A stretch of DNA of 64,000 bases. Origin: an uncultured Collinsella sp. GTDB lineage: Bacteria > Actinomycetota > Coriobacteriia > Coriobacteriales > Coriobacteriaceae. A program made the translations under genes and the position numbers. The stretch spans positions 150,999 through 214,998 of the forward strand of contig CAUACA010000001.1 in the NCBI GenBank assembly GCA_958427355.1, read 5' to 3'. A model generated the notes under the pieces. That model was given only the letters and a program-made list of their open reading frames with translations. It ran no database searches and had not been told where the DNA came from. The number at the start of each line of letters is the position of its first letter. The stretch's first letter is position 1. This document shows, in pieces, positions 34,960 through 43,708 of this stretch.

Positions 34960-35541
34960 ATGGAGCTCACGGACCGCTCTGGTTACTTTGCGGGCCCCGG
35001 TATGCTCGGCGGCTCCTTTGGCGATGCCTCGCGCGCAAGCGACGAGGCCGCCGAGGGCGTCGCCGACCCCTGCCTGGGCCATACGCCCGACCAGGTGGTC
35101 TTCTATGAGCTCACGCGTAAGTTTGTGGAGACCGAGGAAGACGTTCCCCAGGAGGCCTGCGACGTGCTGTACTACACGCTCGCCGTGGGCCACCACACCG
35201 GCGTGCTCGATTGCTTTGAGCCGCGCCTGTCGGTGCCGGTGGATGTCTTCTATTCGCTCGTCGACGCGCTGCCGGAGGGGGAGGCCAAGACCAAGTTCGA
35301 GGCCATCCGCTCCTTTGGCGAGTGCCAGCTTGACAAGGCGGCGGTGCCGTCGCTGCTCGAGGCCTGCGACACGCTGCTCGACGAGCGCGGTTTTCGCGGT
35401 TCTGCCAAGGCCGGCATCTCGGTGTTCGACGACGACTTTGGCCTGCATGCCCAGCAGGTCGCGTTCTTAATGAAGTTTCGCGATCTGGTGGAGCGCGTGC
35501 GCGATGTGTCGGGCGTGTATCTGACGGGGAGGTTACAGTAA
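34960..35541 (+). CDS. hycH: Formate hydrogenlyase maturation protein HycH family
   Basis: 193 residues, starting directly after the preceding TAG, with GGAGG in the end of hyfI. QVVFYELTRKFVETEEDVPQ, VLYYTLAVGHHTGVLDCFEP and a Phe-Arg-rich C-terminal helix fit the HycH/HyfJ family, an accessory protein needed to mature the large subunit. Similarity is moderate, and the assignment rests partly on its place between hyfI and the protease. Confidence 0.72.
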   Translation: MELTDRSGYFAGPGMLGGSFGDASRASDEAAEGVADPCLGHTPDQVVFYELTRKFVETEEDVPQEACDVLYYTLAVGHHTGVLDCFEPRLSVPVDVFYSLVDALPEGEAKTKFEAIRSFGECQLDKAAVPSLLEACDTLLDERGFRGSAKAGISVFDDDFGLHAQQVAFLMKFRDLVERVRDVSGVYLTGRLQ

Positions 35542-36041
35542 TGGGTCGCGTTGTGGATGGCCGCGTGAACGGTGCTCCCTTTGCCGGTATTGTTCTCACG
35601 GCGGGAAGCGTGCTGCGCGCCGACGATGCCGCCGGCCCCGTGCTCTCCAAAAAGATGGAGGACGCACCCATCGCCGGTTGGTACACCATCGACGGCGGTC
35701 AGACGCCCGAGGATGACATCATCGAGGTCAAGCGCGAGCGTCCGCCGCGTCTGGTCTTGGTCGATGCCGCCGACATGGTGCTGCCCGTCGGGTCCATCCG
35801 CTTGCTCGACAAGCGCGATGTGGCCCGCAAGTCGATGTTCACCACGCATTCGCTTCCCTTGTCGATTCTGATCGAGGAAATCGAGCAATCGTGCGAAGAT
35901 ATCGTCTTCATAGGGATTCAGCCGGGCGACACGGAGTTCTACAACCCCATGTCCCCGGAGGTCTTTGAGGCCGTTGACGCCGTGTACGACGCCGTGGCCG
36001 CCAACGACTTTTCCCACTTTGTCCGCTTGGGGCAAGAGTAA
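35541..36041 (+). CDS. hycI: Hydrogenase maturation protease HycI family
   Basis: 166 residues, start overlapping the previous stop by one base (TAATG). The N-terminal part GIVLTAGSVLRADDAAGPVL corresponds to the nickel-sensing GN.L..DDGxGP motif of this protease family, and LVLVDAADMVLPVGSIRLLD carries the second acidic site. It clips the C-terminus of HyfG after nickel insertion. The glycine-asparagine of the motif reads glycine-serine here. Confidence 0.85.
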   Translation: MGRVVDGRVNGAPFAGIVLTAGSVLRADDAAGPVLSKKMEDAPIAGWYTIDGGQTPEDDIIEVKRERPPRLVLVDAADMVLPVGSIRLLDKRDVARKSMFTTHSLPLSILIEEIEQSCEDIVFIGIQPGDTEFYNPMSPEVFEAVDAVYDAVAANDFSHFVRLGQE

Positions 36042-36083
36042 TAGGAGCGCTTGTCCCTGCTGATTAGGAAAGAAGTGATTGAC

Positions 36084-36923
36084 ATGGCAGATTCCAAGGT
36101 GGAGTACCCCGCTCCCGATTGCCTGGCGCCCGCCGCGATCGAGGCCAAGACCGAGGTCGCCGGCGTGACCAAGGCCAACCTGCCGGTCGCAAAGGCCTTT
36201 CTGTTGGCAATGTTCGCCGGTGCGTTTATTGCCTTCGGCGGCCTGTTCTTTACCGTGTTCTTGAGCGATAGCACGCTGGGCTGGGGCGCTCAGCGCGTCG
36301 TGGGCGGCCTGTGCTTTTGCCTGGGCCTGGTGCTGGTGCTGGTGTGCGGCGCCGAGCTGTTTACCGGCAATTCGCTTATGGTCTGCGCGCTCAAGAGCAA
36401 AAAGATCACCCTTGTCCAGATGCTCAAGGCCTGGGTTGTCGTGTGGGTCGGCAATTTTGTCGGTGCCCTGTTCATCGTCTTTTTGGTGTACATGGCCGGC
36501 ATCTATAAGCTCAACGGCGAGGCGGTCGCCAATTCCATGGTGAGCGTCGCCGCCGGCAAGGTGACGATCGACTGGGTGACGATCTTCTTCCGCGGCATCC
36601 TGTGCAACATCTTTGTGTGCCTGGCCGTGTGGATCGGTACCGCCGGCAAGACCGTGGTCGATAAGGTTGTGGGCATTCTGCTGCCCATCGCCGCCTTTGT
36701 GGCCTGTGGTTTTGAGCACTGCGTCGCCAACATGTACTTTTTGCCCATGGGCGCCGTGATGCATGCATGCGGCTACGGTGCCGACGTCGCCGGCGCCGAT
36801 GCACTCAACGCTGCGGGCATTGCGTTTAACCTGTCCGCCGCTACGCTGGGCAACATCGTGGGCGGCGCGGTTCTGGTCGCGCTCGGCTACTGGTTTATCT
36901 ACGCCAAGAAGTCCGAGGCGTAA
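36084..36923 (+). CDS. focA: Formate/nitrite transporter FocA family
   Basis: 279 residues with six helices and the family marks: LLAMFAGAFIAFGGLFFTVF, CGAELFTGNSLMVCALKSKK and GFEHCVANMYFLPMGAVM, the last with the conserved pore histidine. A pentameric channel moving formate across the membrane. GAAAGAAGTGATTGAC lies upstream of the ATG at 36084. It closes the formate hydrogenlyase operon and is followed by a terminator, so formate supply and hydrogen production are co-expressed. Confidence 0.92.
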   Translation: MADSKVEYPAPDCLAPAAIEAKTEVAGVTKANLPVAKAFLLAMFAGAFIAFGGLFFTVFLSDSTLGWGAQRVVGGLCFCLGLVLVLVCGAELFTGNSLMVCALKSKKITLVQMLKAWVVVWVGNFVGALFIVFLVYMAGIYKLNGEAVANSMVSVAAGKVTIDWVTIFFRGILCNIFVCLAVWIGTAGKTVVDKVVGILLPIAAFVACGFEHCVANMYFLPMGAVMHACGYGADVAGADALNAAGIAFNLSAATLGNIVGGAVLVALGYWFIYAKKSEA

Positions 36924-36946
36924 GGTACCGTCTGTTTGATGTTGGG

Positions 36947-36981
36947 CCTCCCGCGGGGCGTTGCCGTGCGGGAGGCTTTTT
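36947..36981 (+). terminator. Terminator of the formate hydrogenlyase operon
   Basis: CCTCCCGC (36947-36954) pairs with GCGGGAGG (36968-36975), followed by CTTTTTGG. It lies 24 bases after focA and 65 before the next gene. Confidence 0.88.
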
Positions 36982-37045
36982 GGGTCTGGGGCTCGTTGCC
37001 GGGCTTTTGGCCTGTTGTGTTTGGCTGATGAAAGGGGTAATCGAG

Positions 37046-39163
37046 ATGGCATCTGCTGTGAAGCGCGACGGTCGCGCCGTGGTGACCACATGCGGGGGAT
37101 GCTATGCCGATTGCGCCTTTGCGGCACGCGTTGAGGGCGGTCGCGTGGTGGCCGAGCTGCCGGTGCCGGGGCATCCGTGCGCGGCGCGTGCCCTCTGCGC
37201 CCGCGGTCGGCATCGCCTGGCAATGCCGTTTGACGAGCGTGACCGCATCGTGCACCCCATGCGACGCCGCCAGGATGGCTCGGGGTTCGATGTGATTTCG
37301 TGGGACGAGGCGTTCGCGCAGATTGCCGAGCGTCTTTTGGGCATTGTTGACGAGCGCGGGCCTCGTGCGCTGGGTATGACGCTCGGCGTGCCCTCGTTCG
37401 ACCGCTACTGGGCGTATCGTTTTATGCATGCGCTTGGTTCGCCCAACGTGTACGGTGCCGACGGTGCCTGCGAGGTAAGCCGACTTACCGGTTGGGAGCA
37501 CAGCTTGGGCTATAGTCCCGCCTCCGACCTTGCGCACACCGATTGCATCATGTATCTGGGGCGCTCCATTGTCGATTCGTCGACGATGGGGGCCGTTGAT
37601 GCGCTCAACGATGCCCGTCGACGTGGGGCTAAGATTATCGTAGTTGACCCCCGGCGCAGTGGCTCGGCTGCGCTTGCCGACCGCTGGCTGCGCGTACGTC
37701 CGGGCTGCGACTTGGCGCTGCTGTTGGGTATTGCCCACGTGTTGATTGACGAGGGCCTGTACGACCGCGAGTTTGTGGACCGCTATACCATGGGTTTTGA
37801 CGAGCTGGCACAGGCGGCCAGTGCTTGGACGCCCGAGTGGGCCGAGTCGATGTGCGACGTGCCGGCCGCAGAGATTGTCGCCACGGCGCGCGATCTCGCT
37901 GCCGCCGCGCCTGCCGCCGTGGTGGATGCGGGCTTTCATGGTGGCATCGGTATCGCGTATGCCAATAGTACCCAGACCGCGCGCGCTATCTGCTTGGTCG
38001 ATGTGCTGCTGGGCTGCATCGGGCATGCGGGCGGCGCGCTCAATCCACCCACGCCGCTTGTGTTGGGCGACCTCGATCCCACGCGCTTTGCGACGCCGCC
38101 GGTGCCGCGCGGGCCCAAGCTGGGGTCCGAGCGCTATCCACTGGTCGATCCGGTGCGCGGCCTGTGCACGACCGTCGGTCAGTCGATTCTTGCCGGCGAT
38201 TTGCGTGGGCTCATCGTCTATGCCAGTAACCCCGGTGCGGGCTATGGCAACGCCGGGGCGTGGCTATCGATTCTGGAACAGCTCGACTTGCTCGTGACGA
38301 TTGATATTCGCTGGTCCGAGACAGCGCGCGCTTCTGACTTCGTGCTGCCCGACGTGACGTATCTGGAGGCTGACCGCGGTGTGGGCACGGTCGTGGGCGC
38401 CAACGATGCGCGCGTGTTCTACCGCAACGCCGTGCTGCCTGTGCAGCATGACGACACGCGTCCCGGTCGGGAGATTTTTGCCGGTCTGGCACAGGCGTGT
38501 GGTGTGGGCGAGTACTTCCAGTTTACGTCTGACGATCTGGCGGCTGCCCAGGTGGCGCCTTATGGAATCGATCTGGACGAGCTCAAGGAGCGCGGTTGGG
38601 CCGATACGGGCGTGGCGCTGCCGACGCGCACGGGTGAGCCGATGATTCCGCTTGCCGGCGGCAAAATTGCGCTGGCAAGTGACGTATGGGAGCGTGCCGG
38701 CCTGGGTCGTGTACCCGACTGGATCGCTCCCATGGTGGAGCCTGGCCCGGGGATGTTTCGCCTTATTAGCGGCAACCGTCCCTTTGAGTCGCACACCTCG
38801 CGAAGGCTTGCAGTCCAAGGTGCCGCCGAGGCTGGGTCGGACCTGGATGCCGTGCAGATGAATGCCGATGCTGCTGCGCATATGGGCATCGCCGACGGCG
38901 AGATCGTCGAACTCGTGAGCGATATGGGCCGCGACCGCGTGCGCGTGGAGACGACGCCGTATCTGCATCCGGCGTGCATCTTCACCTCGGCCGCCCCCGG
39001 TGGGCGTTCGTTTGGCGCCGATGCCGGTGACGCTCAGGCCCTGGGCGTCGGGCCGCTCGACCACACACCGCTGCGCTGGGACCCGTTGACGGGTGCCGCC
39101 CTTACTCAGGAAAACGCCGTTCGCGTGGAAAAGATCGCAGAGCACGAGGATAATAACGACTGA
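37046..39163 (+). CDS. Molybdopterin oxidoreductase, Cys-type, function unassigned
   Basis: 705 residues of the DMSO reductase superfamily. The N-terminal [4Fe-4S] site is CGGCYADCAFAARVEGG (C16, C19, C23) with the fourth cysteine in LCARGRHRL. Active-site residue Cys142 lies in GADGACEVSRLTGW, at the level of Sec140 of FdhF, so it is a cysteine-ligated paralogue. No Tat signal, no membrane subunit and no ferredoxin gene adjoin it, so it is cytoplasmic with an unknown partner. AAAGGGG precedes the ATG at 37046. It may be a Cys-type formate dehydrogenase or another oxyanion or sulfur-compound reductase; substrate undecided. selA follows 75 bases later. Confidence 0.75.
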   Translation: MASAVKRDGRAVVTTCGGCYADCAFAARVEGGRVVAELPVPGHPCAARALCARGRHRLAMPFDERDRIVHPMRRRQDGSGFDVISWDEAFAQIAERLLGIVDERGPRALGMTLGVPSFDRYWAYRFMHALGSPNVYGADGACEVSRLTGWEHSLGYSPASDLAHTDCIMYLGRSIVDSSTMGAVDALNDARRRGAKIIVVDPRRSGSAALADRWLRVRPGCDLALLLGIAHVLIDEGLYDREFVDRYTMGFDELAQAASAWTPEWAESMCDVPAAEIVATARDLAAAAPAAVVDAGFHGGIGIAYANSTQTARAICLVDVLLGCIGHAGGALNPPTPLVLGDLDPTRFATPPVPRGPKLGSERYPLVDPVRGLCTTVGQSILAGDLRGLIVYASNPGAGYGNAGAWLSILEQLDLLVTIDIRWSETARASDFVLPDVTYLEADRGVGTVVGANDARVFYRNAVLPVQHDDTRPGREIFAGLAQACGVGEYFQFTSDDLAAAQVAPYGIDLDELKERGWADTGVALPTRTGEPMIPLAGGKIALASDVWERAGLGRVPDWIAPMVEPGPGMFRLISGNRPFESHTSRRLAVQGAAEAGSDLDAVQMNADAAAHMGIADGEIVELVSDMGRDRVRVETTPYLHPACIFTSAAPGGRSFGADAGDAQALGVGPLDHTPLRWDPLTGAALTQENAVRVEKIAEHEDNND

Positions 39164-39238
39164 TTGATTCAACAGATTGATTCGGCTGGTTTTGACGAAC
39201 GGCCGACTGATCTGCCCTTGGTTTTTGAAAGGCTGCAC

Positions 39239-40696
39239 ATGAGCGATAGCCAGAACATGTCCGATGAGGTGCGCGCCCGCCTGCGCGCCATCCCTTCCGT
39301 CAACGAGCTGCTTGCCGAGTGGCCGGTGGTGAAGGCAGCGGGGGAGACCTGCGACGCGGTGGTCCATGCTGCCGTGACGGCCGAGCTTGACGAAGAGCGC
39401 GCCGCGATTCGTGCCGGTGCCGCTCCGCGTTCCAAGCGCGAGCTGGCCTCGGCTATTGAGTGGCGTGCACATCGCTCTGCGCTGCCGAGCCTGCGTCCCG
39501 CCGTTAACGCCACGGGTGTGGTCATCCATACCAACCTGGGCCGCGCCCCGCTCGCGGAGTCGGCCGCCAAGGCCGTGGCCGAGGTCGCGCGCGGCTACAG
39601 CACGCTCGAGTACAGCGTGGACACCTGCTCGCGCGGGTCGCGCAAGGAACATGCCGCGCAGCTGATCCGCTCACTCACCGGTGCTGAGGACGCGCTCGTG
39701 GTCAACAACAACGCCGCCGCGGTGCTGCTGGTGCTGGCGACTCATGCCGCGGGCAAAGAGGTTATCGTCAGCCGCGGTGAGCTTGTCGAGATTGGCGGCA
39801 GCTTCCGTATCCCCGATGTTATGGAGGCCTCGGGTGCCAAGCTCGTTGAGGTCGGGGCCACCAACCGCACGCATTTGAGCGACTACGAGCGCGCCATCAC
39901 GCCCGATACGGCGATGATCCTTAAGGTTCATCCTTCCAACTATCGCATCGAGGGTTTTCACGAGGAGGTGGGTTCTCGGGAGCTTGCGGCGCTTGCTCAC
40001 AAGCATGGCCTGCTGTTCTACGAGGACCAGGGCTCGGGCGCGCTGTTGCCCGATGATATCCTGGTGCGCGGCGGTGAGGAGCCCACGCCGGCTTCGGTCG
40101 CGGCGGGGCTCGATATCGTGTCGTGCTCGGGCGATAAGCTGCTCGGTGCCGCACAGGCGGGCATTATCATGGGCCGTCGCGATCTGGTCCAGGCCTGCGG
40201 GTCACATCCGCTTATGCGTGCCCTGCGCCCGGGCAAGCTCGCACTGGCGGCGCTCGAGGCTACACTACGCATTTACATGGATGGGGCGGATGTGGCCCAT
40301 CGCGAGGTACCAGTGCTCAATATGCTCACGCTTCCGCAGGCTCATCTGGAGCGTCGCGCATGCAAGTTGCGCGATCTGATGGTGGCGGGCCTCGATAAGG
40401 CGGGTTGCCCGTGCGCCGTTCAGGTGGAGATCGTCGAGGAGTCGTCGACTCCCGGCGGCGGCTCGCTGCCTACCGTGGAGCTGCCCACGATGTGCGTGGC
40501 CGTGCGTCTTGTTGACGAGCGCCTGTCCGTCGACGCGCTCAAGCGCTCGCTTGTCCAGGACTTCGACACGCCGGTCGTCACGCGAACCTCGCACGATCGC
40601 ATTTTGTTTGACGTGCGCACGCTCGTGGGTGACCGCGATATCGAGACGGCGGCAACGACGCTCGTCGCGTGCGTTAAGAAGGCGATTACTCGATGA
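39239..40696 (+). CDS. selA: L-seryl-tRNA(Sec) selenium transferase SelA
   Basis: 485 residues. The PLP-lysine motif is VSCSGDKLLGAAQAGIIMGR near residue 305, and NATGVVIHTNLGRAPLAESA and LVVNNNAAAVLLVLATHAAG are SelA hallmarks. The ATG at 39239 follows GAAAGG. SelA converts Ser-tRNA-Sec to Sec-tRNA-Sec with selenophosphate. It overlaps selB by 4 bases, and the tRNA-Sec gene follows selB, so the decoding machinery is contiguous. Confidence 0.94.
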   Translation: MSDSQNMSDEVRARLRAIPSVNELLAEWPVVKAAGETCDAVVHAAVTAELDEERAAIRAGAAPRSKRELASAIEWRAHRSALPSLRPAVNATGVVIHTNLGRAPLAESAAKAVAEVARGYSTLEYSVDTCSRGSRKEHAAQLIRSLTGAEDALVVNNNAAAVLLVLATHAAGKEVIVSRGELVEIGGSFRIPDVMEASGAKLVEVGATNRTHLSDYERAITPDTAMILKVHPSNYRIEGFHEEVGSRELAALAHKHGLLFYEDQGSGALLPDDILVRGGEEPTPASVAAGLDIVSCSGDKLLGAAQAGIIMGRRDLVQACGSHPLMRALRPGKLALAALEATLRIYMDGADVAHREVPVLNMLTLPQAHLERRACKLRDLMVAGLDKAGCPCAVQVEIVEESSTPGGGSLPTVELPTMCVAVRLVDERLSVDALKRSLVQDFDTPVVTRTSHDRILFDVRTLVGDRDIETAATTLVACVKKAITR

Positions 40697-42660
40697 GTGA
40701 GGTTCAGGCGTTGGTGGAGTGTCCCGTTATCGTTGGCACGGCGGGCCACGTCGACCACGGTAAGTCGGCACTGATTGAGGCGCTGACCGGCAAGAATCCC
40801 GATCGCCTGGAGGTCGAGCGTCGCCGGGGCATGACGGTGGAGCTGGGCTTTGGCGAACTGGCACTGCCGAGCGGCAAGATCGTGGGCCTGGTCGACGTGC
40901 CGGGGCATGCGCACTACCTGCGCGCCATGGTGCAGGGCGCCACGGGCATCGACGTGGCGGTGCTGGTGGTTTCGGCTGTCGAGGGCGTGATGCCGCAGAC
41001 CCGCGAGCACGTGCACGTGCTGGAGCTGCTGGGCGTTACGCATATGGTGGTCGCGCTGACGATGTGCGACCTGGCCGACGCCGAGATGACCGAGCTTGCC
41101 GAGCTCGATGTCGATGACTTTTTGTCGGGTACCGTGTTTGCGGACGCGCTGATCGTGCCTGTTTCGTCCAAGACCGGCGCGGGGATTGATGCGCTGCTGG
41201 CAGCGCTTGACGATCAGGTTGGTACCTGCTGGGATTCCTGCCGCGACCGTGCCGAGCACACCGATGCCGCGCCGCGTCTGCCCATCGACCGCTGCTTTAC
41301 GATCAAGGGCGCCGGCACCGTCGTGACGGGAACGCTGCACGATGCGCCGGTTGCGGTGGGCGATGAGCTCGTCGCGCTGCCGTCGCGCACGGCCTGCCGC
41401 GTACGCGGGATCCAAGTACATGGCGATACGCCGCGCGCGCTGCCTGGACAACGCGTGGCGCTCAACCTGGTTGGTGACGGTGTCGCGGCGCTCGGTCGCG
41501 GTGAGATGCTCGGCGTGGCGGGTCGCTTTGGCCAGACGTTGCGCTTTTTGATGACGTTCACCTACCTGGGCCGCGAGGGCGCCAAGTCGCGTGTGCTCGA
41601 GTCGGGTGCGCGTGTGCACGTGATGGCGGGTACAGCCGAGGTTGTCGGTCGCATCATGTTCATGGAGGGCGAGGCCCCCATGGCGGTGGGCGAGACCCGT
41701 ATTGTTCAGGTGCGCTTGGAAAACTCGCTGCCGCTGCGTGCCGGGGACCATGCTGTGGTGCTGTCCTATTCTCCCGTGATGCTTATTGGTGGCGGGCGTG
41801 TGCTGCTTTCGCACTGCCGTCGCTCGCGCGAGCTTGCCGAAGGAGAGCGTGCGCTGTATGCGGCGATCGAGTCCGGCGATATCGCGGGCGGTGTGGGCGC
41901 TTGGCTGGTGCTGCAGACGCTGCCGGTTACGGCGGTTGATGTTGCCGCGGCTTTGGATCTTGGCGTCGGCGAGGTCGATACCGCACTGCGCGGGTTGGTG
42001 GCGCAGGGCGCTGCTTGCGCGCTTGCTGGCTCGGATGGCTCGCTGTATGCAGATTCTTCCTCGCTCGACGCCGCGATGGATGCACTGGCGGCGACCCTGT
42101 CGGCCATGCACGCGGCGGCTCCCAAGGAGACGGGCTTTACGCCCGGCGCCGTTGCCCATGCTGCGTGGCCTGCCGCTGATGAAGGCGTTGCCGCAGCTCT
42201 GATTGCCGAGGGCTGCTCGCGTGGCGTGTGCGCCTCCGAGGGCGCCGAGGTGTTCGACCCGCACTCCGCTGCCGCCGCGGCGCGTGTGGTGCGCGAGGCC
42301 TGCGAACGTATTGTTGCCTTGCTGGACGAAGACGGCCTCGATGCACCGACATTGCCCGAGGTGGGCGAGCGGTTGCAGCTCGATCGCGACACCATGACGC
42401 GTGCCCTGCGCGAGCTTTCGCTCAACCGTTCCATCGTGAAGGTCGAGCGCGACGTTGCCTTGTCCGCTGCCGCCGAGGCCCATGCGCGCGAGCTCGTCGC
42501 CGCCGCCATTGAGACGGCCGGCGGCGCTGCTACCACGAGCGTGCTGCGCGAGGCCCTCGGTGTGTCGCGTAAGCGTGCCATCAGCATCTTGGAGCACCTG
42601 GATGCCGTACGCTTTACGGTGCTCGACAAAGAGGCCGGCGGCCTGCGCTCCCTGCGCTAG
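40693..42660 (+). CDS. selB: Selenocysteine-specific elongation factor SelB
   Basis: 655 residues. The EF-Tu-like G domain has GTAGHVDHGKSALIEALTG (P loop) and DVPGHAHY (G3). The usual Thr-Lys-x-Asp of G4 reads Thr-Met-Cys-Asp at residues 123-126 (VVALTMCDLAD). The last 250 residues carry winged-helix repeats that bind the SECIS hairpin (AVGERLQLDRDTMTRAL-like segment, then VLREALGVSRKRAISILEHL). It carries Sec-tRNA to the UGA codons of fdhF and selD. The start overlaps selA (ATGA). Confidence 0.93.
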   Translation: MSEVQALVECPVIVGTAGHVDHGKSALIEALTGKNPDRLEVERRRGMTVELGFGELALPSGKIVGLVDVPGHAHYLRAMVQGATGIDVAVLVVSAVEGVMPQTREHVHVLELLGVTHMVVALTMCDLADAEMTELAELDVDDFLSGTVFADALIVPVSSKTGAGIDALLAALDDQVGTCWDSCRDRAEHTDAAPRLPIDRCFTIKGAGTVVTGTLHDAPVAVGDELVALPSRTACRVRGIQVHGDTPRALPGQRVALNLVGDGVAALGRGEMLGVAGRFGQTLRFLMTFTYLGREGAKSRVLESGARVHVMAGTAEVVGRIMFMEGEAPMAVGETRIVQVRLENSLPLRAGDHAVVLSYSPVMLIGGGRVLLSHCRRSRELAEGERALYAAIESGDIAGGVGAWLVLQTLPVTAVDVAAALDLGVGEVDTALRGLVAQGAACALAGSDGSLYADSSSLDAAMDALAATLSAMHAAAPKETGFTPGAVAHAAWPAADEGVAAALIAEGCSRGVCASEGAEVFDPHSAAAAARVVREACERIVALLDEDGLDAPTLPEVGERLQLDRDTMTRALRELSLNRSIVKVERDVALSAAAEAHARELVAAAIETAGGAATTSVLREALGVSRKRAISILEHLDAVRFTVLDKEAGGLRSLR

Positions 42661-42685
42661 ATCGGCTGCCCCGCCCCACCTCCTC

Positions 42686-42752
42686 AGTTGCGGTGAAATA
42701 GTTCCTATTTGGAGGCTTTGGCAGCAAATACAGGAACTATTCCACCGCAACT
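42686..42752. repeat. Dispersed hairpin repeat, copy 3 (inner type GTTCC)
   Basis: The 21-bp arms at 42686-42706 and 42732-42752 have one G-T-type mismatch (GTGAAATA against TATTCCAC), around a 25-base loop. It lies between selB and selC. TTTTT follows at 42752, so in the plus direction it could also act as a terminator for selB. Confidence 0.88.
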
Positions 42753-42809
42753 TTTTGCTCGTCTTTTTGGGATGGGGCCTGTTTGGTTTGGTAAAATACC
42801 GCCGCACTT

Positions 42810-42906
42810 GGGAACGGATGGGCTCCGGTGGGCTCCGCGGTCCTCAAAACCGTTGCGAGGCGTGCAAAACGTCTTGGATGTGTTCGATTCACATACGTTC
42901 CCGCCA
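42810..42906 (+). tRNA. selC: tRNA-Sec (TCA anticodon)
   Basis: 97 bases including encoded CCA, in the gap between selB and mobA. The acceptor GGGAACG pairs with CGTTCCC, with an eighth G-A position. The D-arm is six pairs with a four-base loop (GGGCTC-CGGT-GGGCTC, two G-T wobbles), a hallmark of tRNA-Sec. The anticodon stem GCGGT/ACCGT holds CCTCAAA with TCA at 42844-42846; base 33 is C. The long variable arm AGGCGT/ACGTCT and the T-arm ATGTG-TTCGATT-CACAT follow. Discriminator G, then CCA. SelA and SelB genes directly upstream support it. Confidence 0.93.
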
Positions 42907-42914
42907 TACGCTAC

Positions 42915-42970
42915 CAGCGCTTTTGTGCTCGCGGTCTTGCTGCGTGCCGCAAAGGCGCTGTTTTGTTTTT
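42915..42970 (+). terminator. Terminator of selC
   Basis: CAGCGCTTTTG (42915-42925) pairs with CAAAGGCGCTG (42950-42960) with one G-T, followed by TTTTGTTTTT. It begins nine bases after the tRNA-Sec CCA. Confidence 0.85.
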
Positions 42971-43060
42971 GCATGAGCTTTTCGTAGCGCCGCTATTTCG
43001 GCGGCGGTATTTAGCTTCGTGCACCGGGTTTCGAGCATACCGATGGGGGTGGTTTGCCGT

Positions 43061-43693
43061 ATGACTACCGTAAGACGAGCCGATCTTTCTTGCGTCGTCC
43101 AGGCGGGCGGCCTGTCGTCGCGCATGGGTTGCGACAAGGCACGCATGGCGTTTTGCGGCGAGCCGCTCATCGAGCGCGTGCTGGGTCGGCTGGCGCCAGT
43201 TGCCGGCGAGCTGGTCGTGACGACGTCGCGCCCCTGCGAGCTTGCCTACCTTGAGGAGCTTATGTTTGATGGCCTGCGCCCCCGCGTGGTGATGGACGTC
43301 GACGGTCCCGCCGGTGCCATGCGCGGCATCGCGAGCTCGCTGGCTGCGGCCCGGCTTCCTCATGCGGCTATCGTCGCCTGTGATATGCCGTTTGTCTCGC
43401 CGGAACTCATCGGCGCGCTTGCCGATCGTGTTGAGGCCGAGGCGCTCGACGTGTGCGTGCCGCGCGAGGAGCGGGGGATTGAGCCGCTTTGCGCCGTCTG
43501 GCGCCGTGACGCGTGTGCGCCGGTTGCCCAAGAGCTGCTCGCCTGCGACCGCCAGCGCATTCGCTGCCTGATCAATCGCGTTCAGGCCGGTTATATGGAT
43601 GAGCCGCAGATCGTTAAGGCCGCGGGCTCGACGCTCTGCTTCGAGAACGTCAATACGCCCGAGGAGTTTGCGGCGGCCGAGCTGCTCGCCTAG
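43061..43693 (+). CDS. mobA: Molybdenum cofactor guanylyltransferase MobA
   Basis: 210 residues. The nucleotide-binding start CVVQAGGLSSRMGCDKARMA matches the LAGGxSxRMGxDK signature, with later VVMDVDGPAGAMRGIASSLA and AIVACDMPFVSPELIG. MobA attaches GMP to molybdopterin to give the MGD cofactor used by FdhF and the Cys-type oxidoreductase upstream. The ATG at 43061 is preceded by GGGGGTGG; an in-frame upstream start is possible. A DUF3343 gene follows 15 bases later. Confidence 0.9.
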   Translation: MTTVRRADLSCVVQAGGLSSRMGCDKARMAFCGEPLIERVLGRLAPVAGELVVTTSRPCELAYLEELMFDGLRPRVVMDVDGPAGAMRGIASSLAAARLPHAAIVACDMPFVSPELIGALADRVEAEALDVCVPREERGIEPLCAVWRRDACAPVAQELLACDRQRIRCLINRVQAGYMDEPQIVKAAGSTLCFENVNTPEEFAAAELLA

Positions 43694-43708
43694 ACGATTG
43701 GAGTTGCC

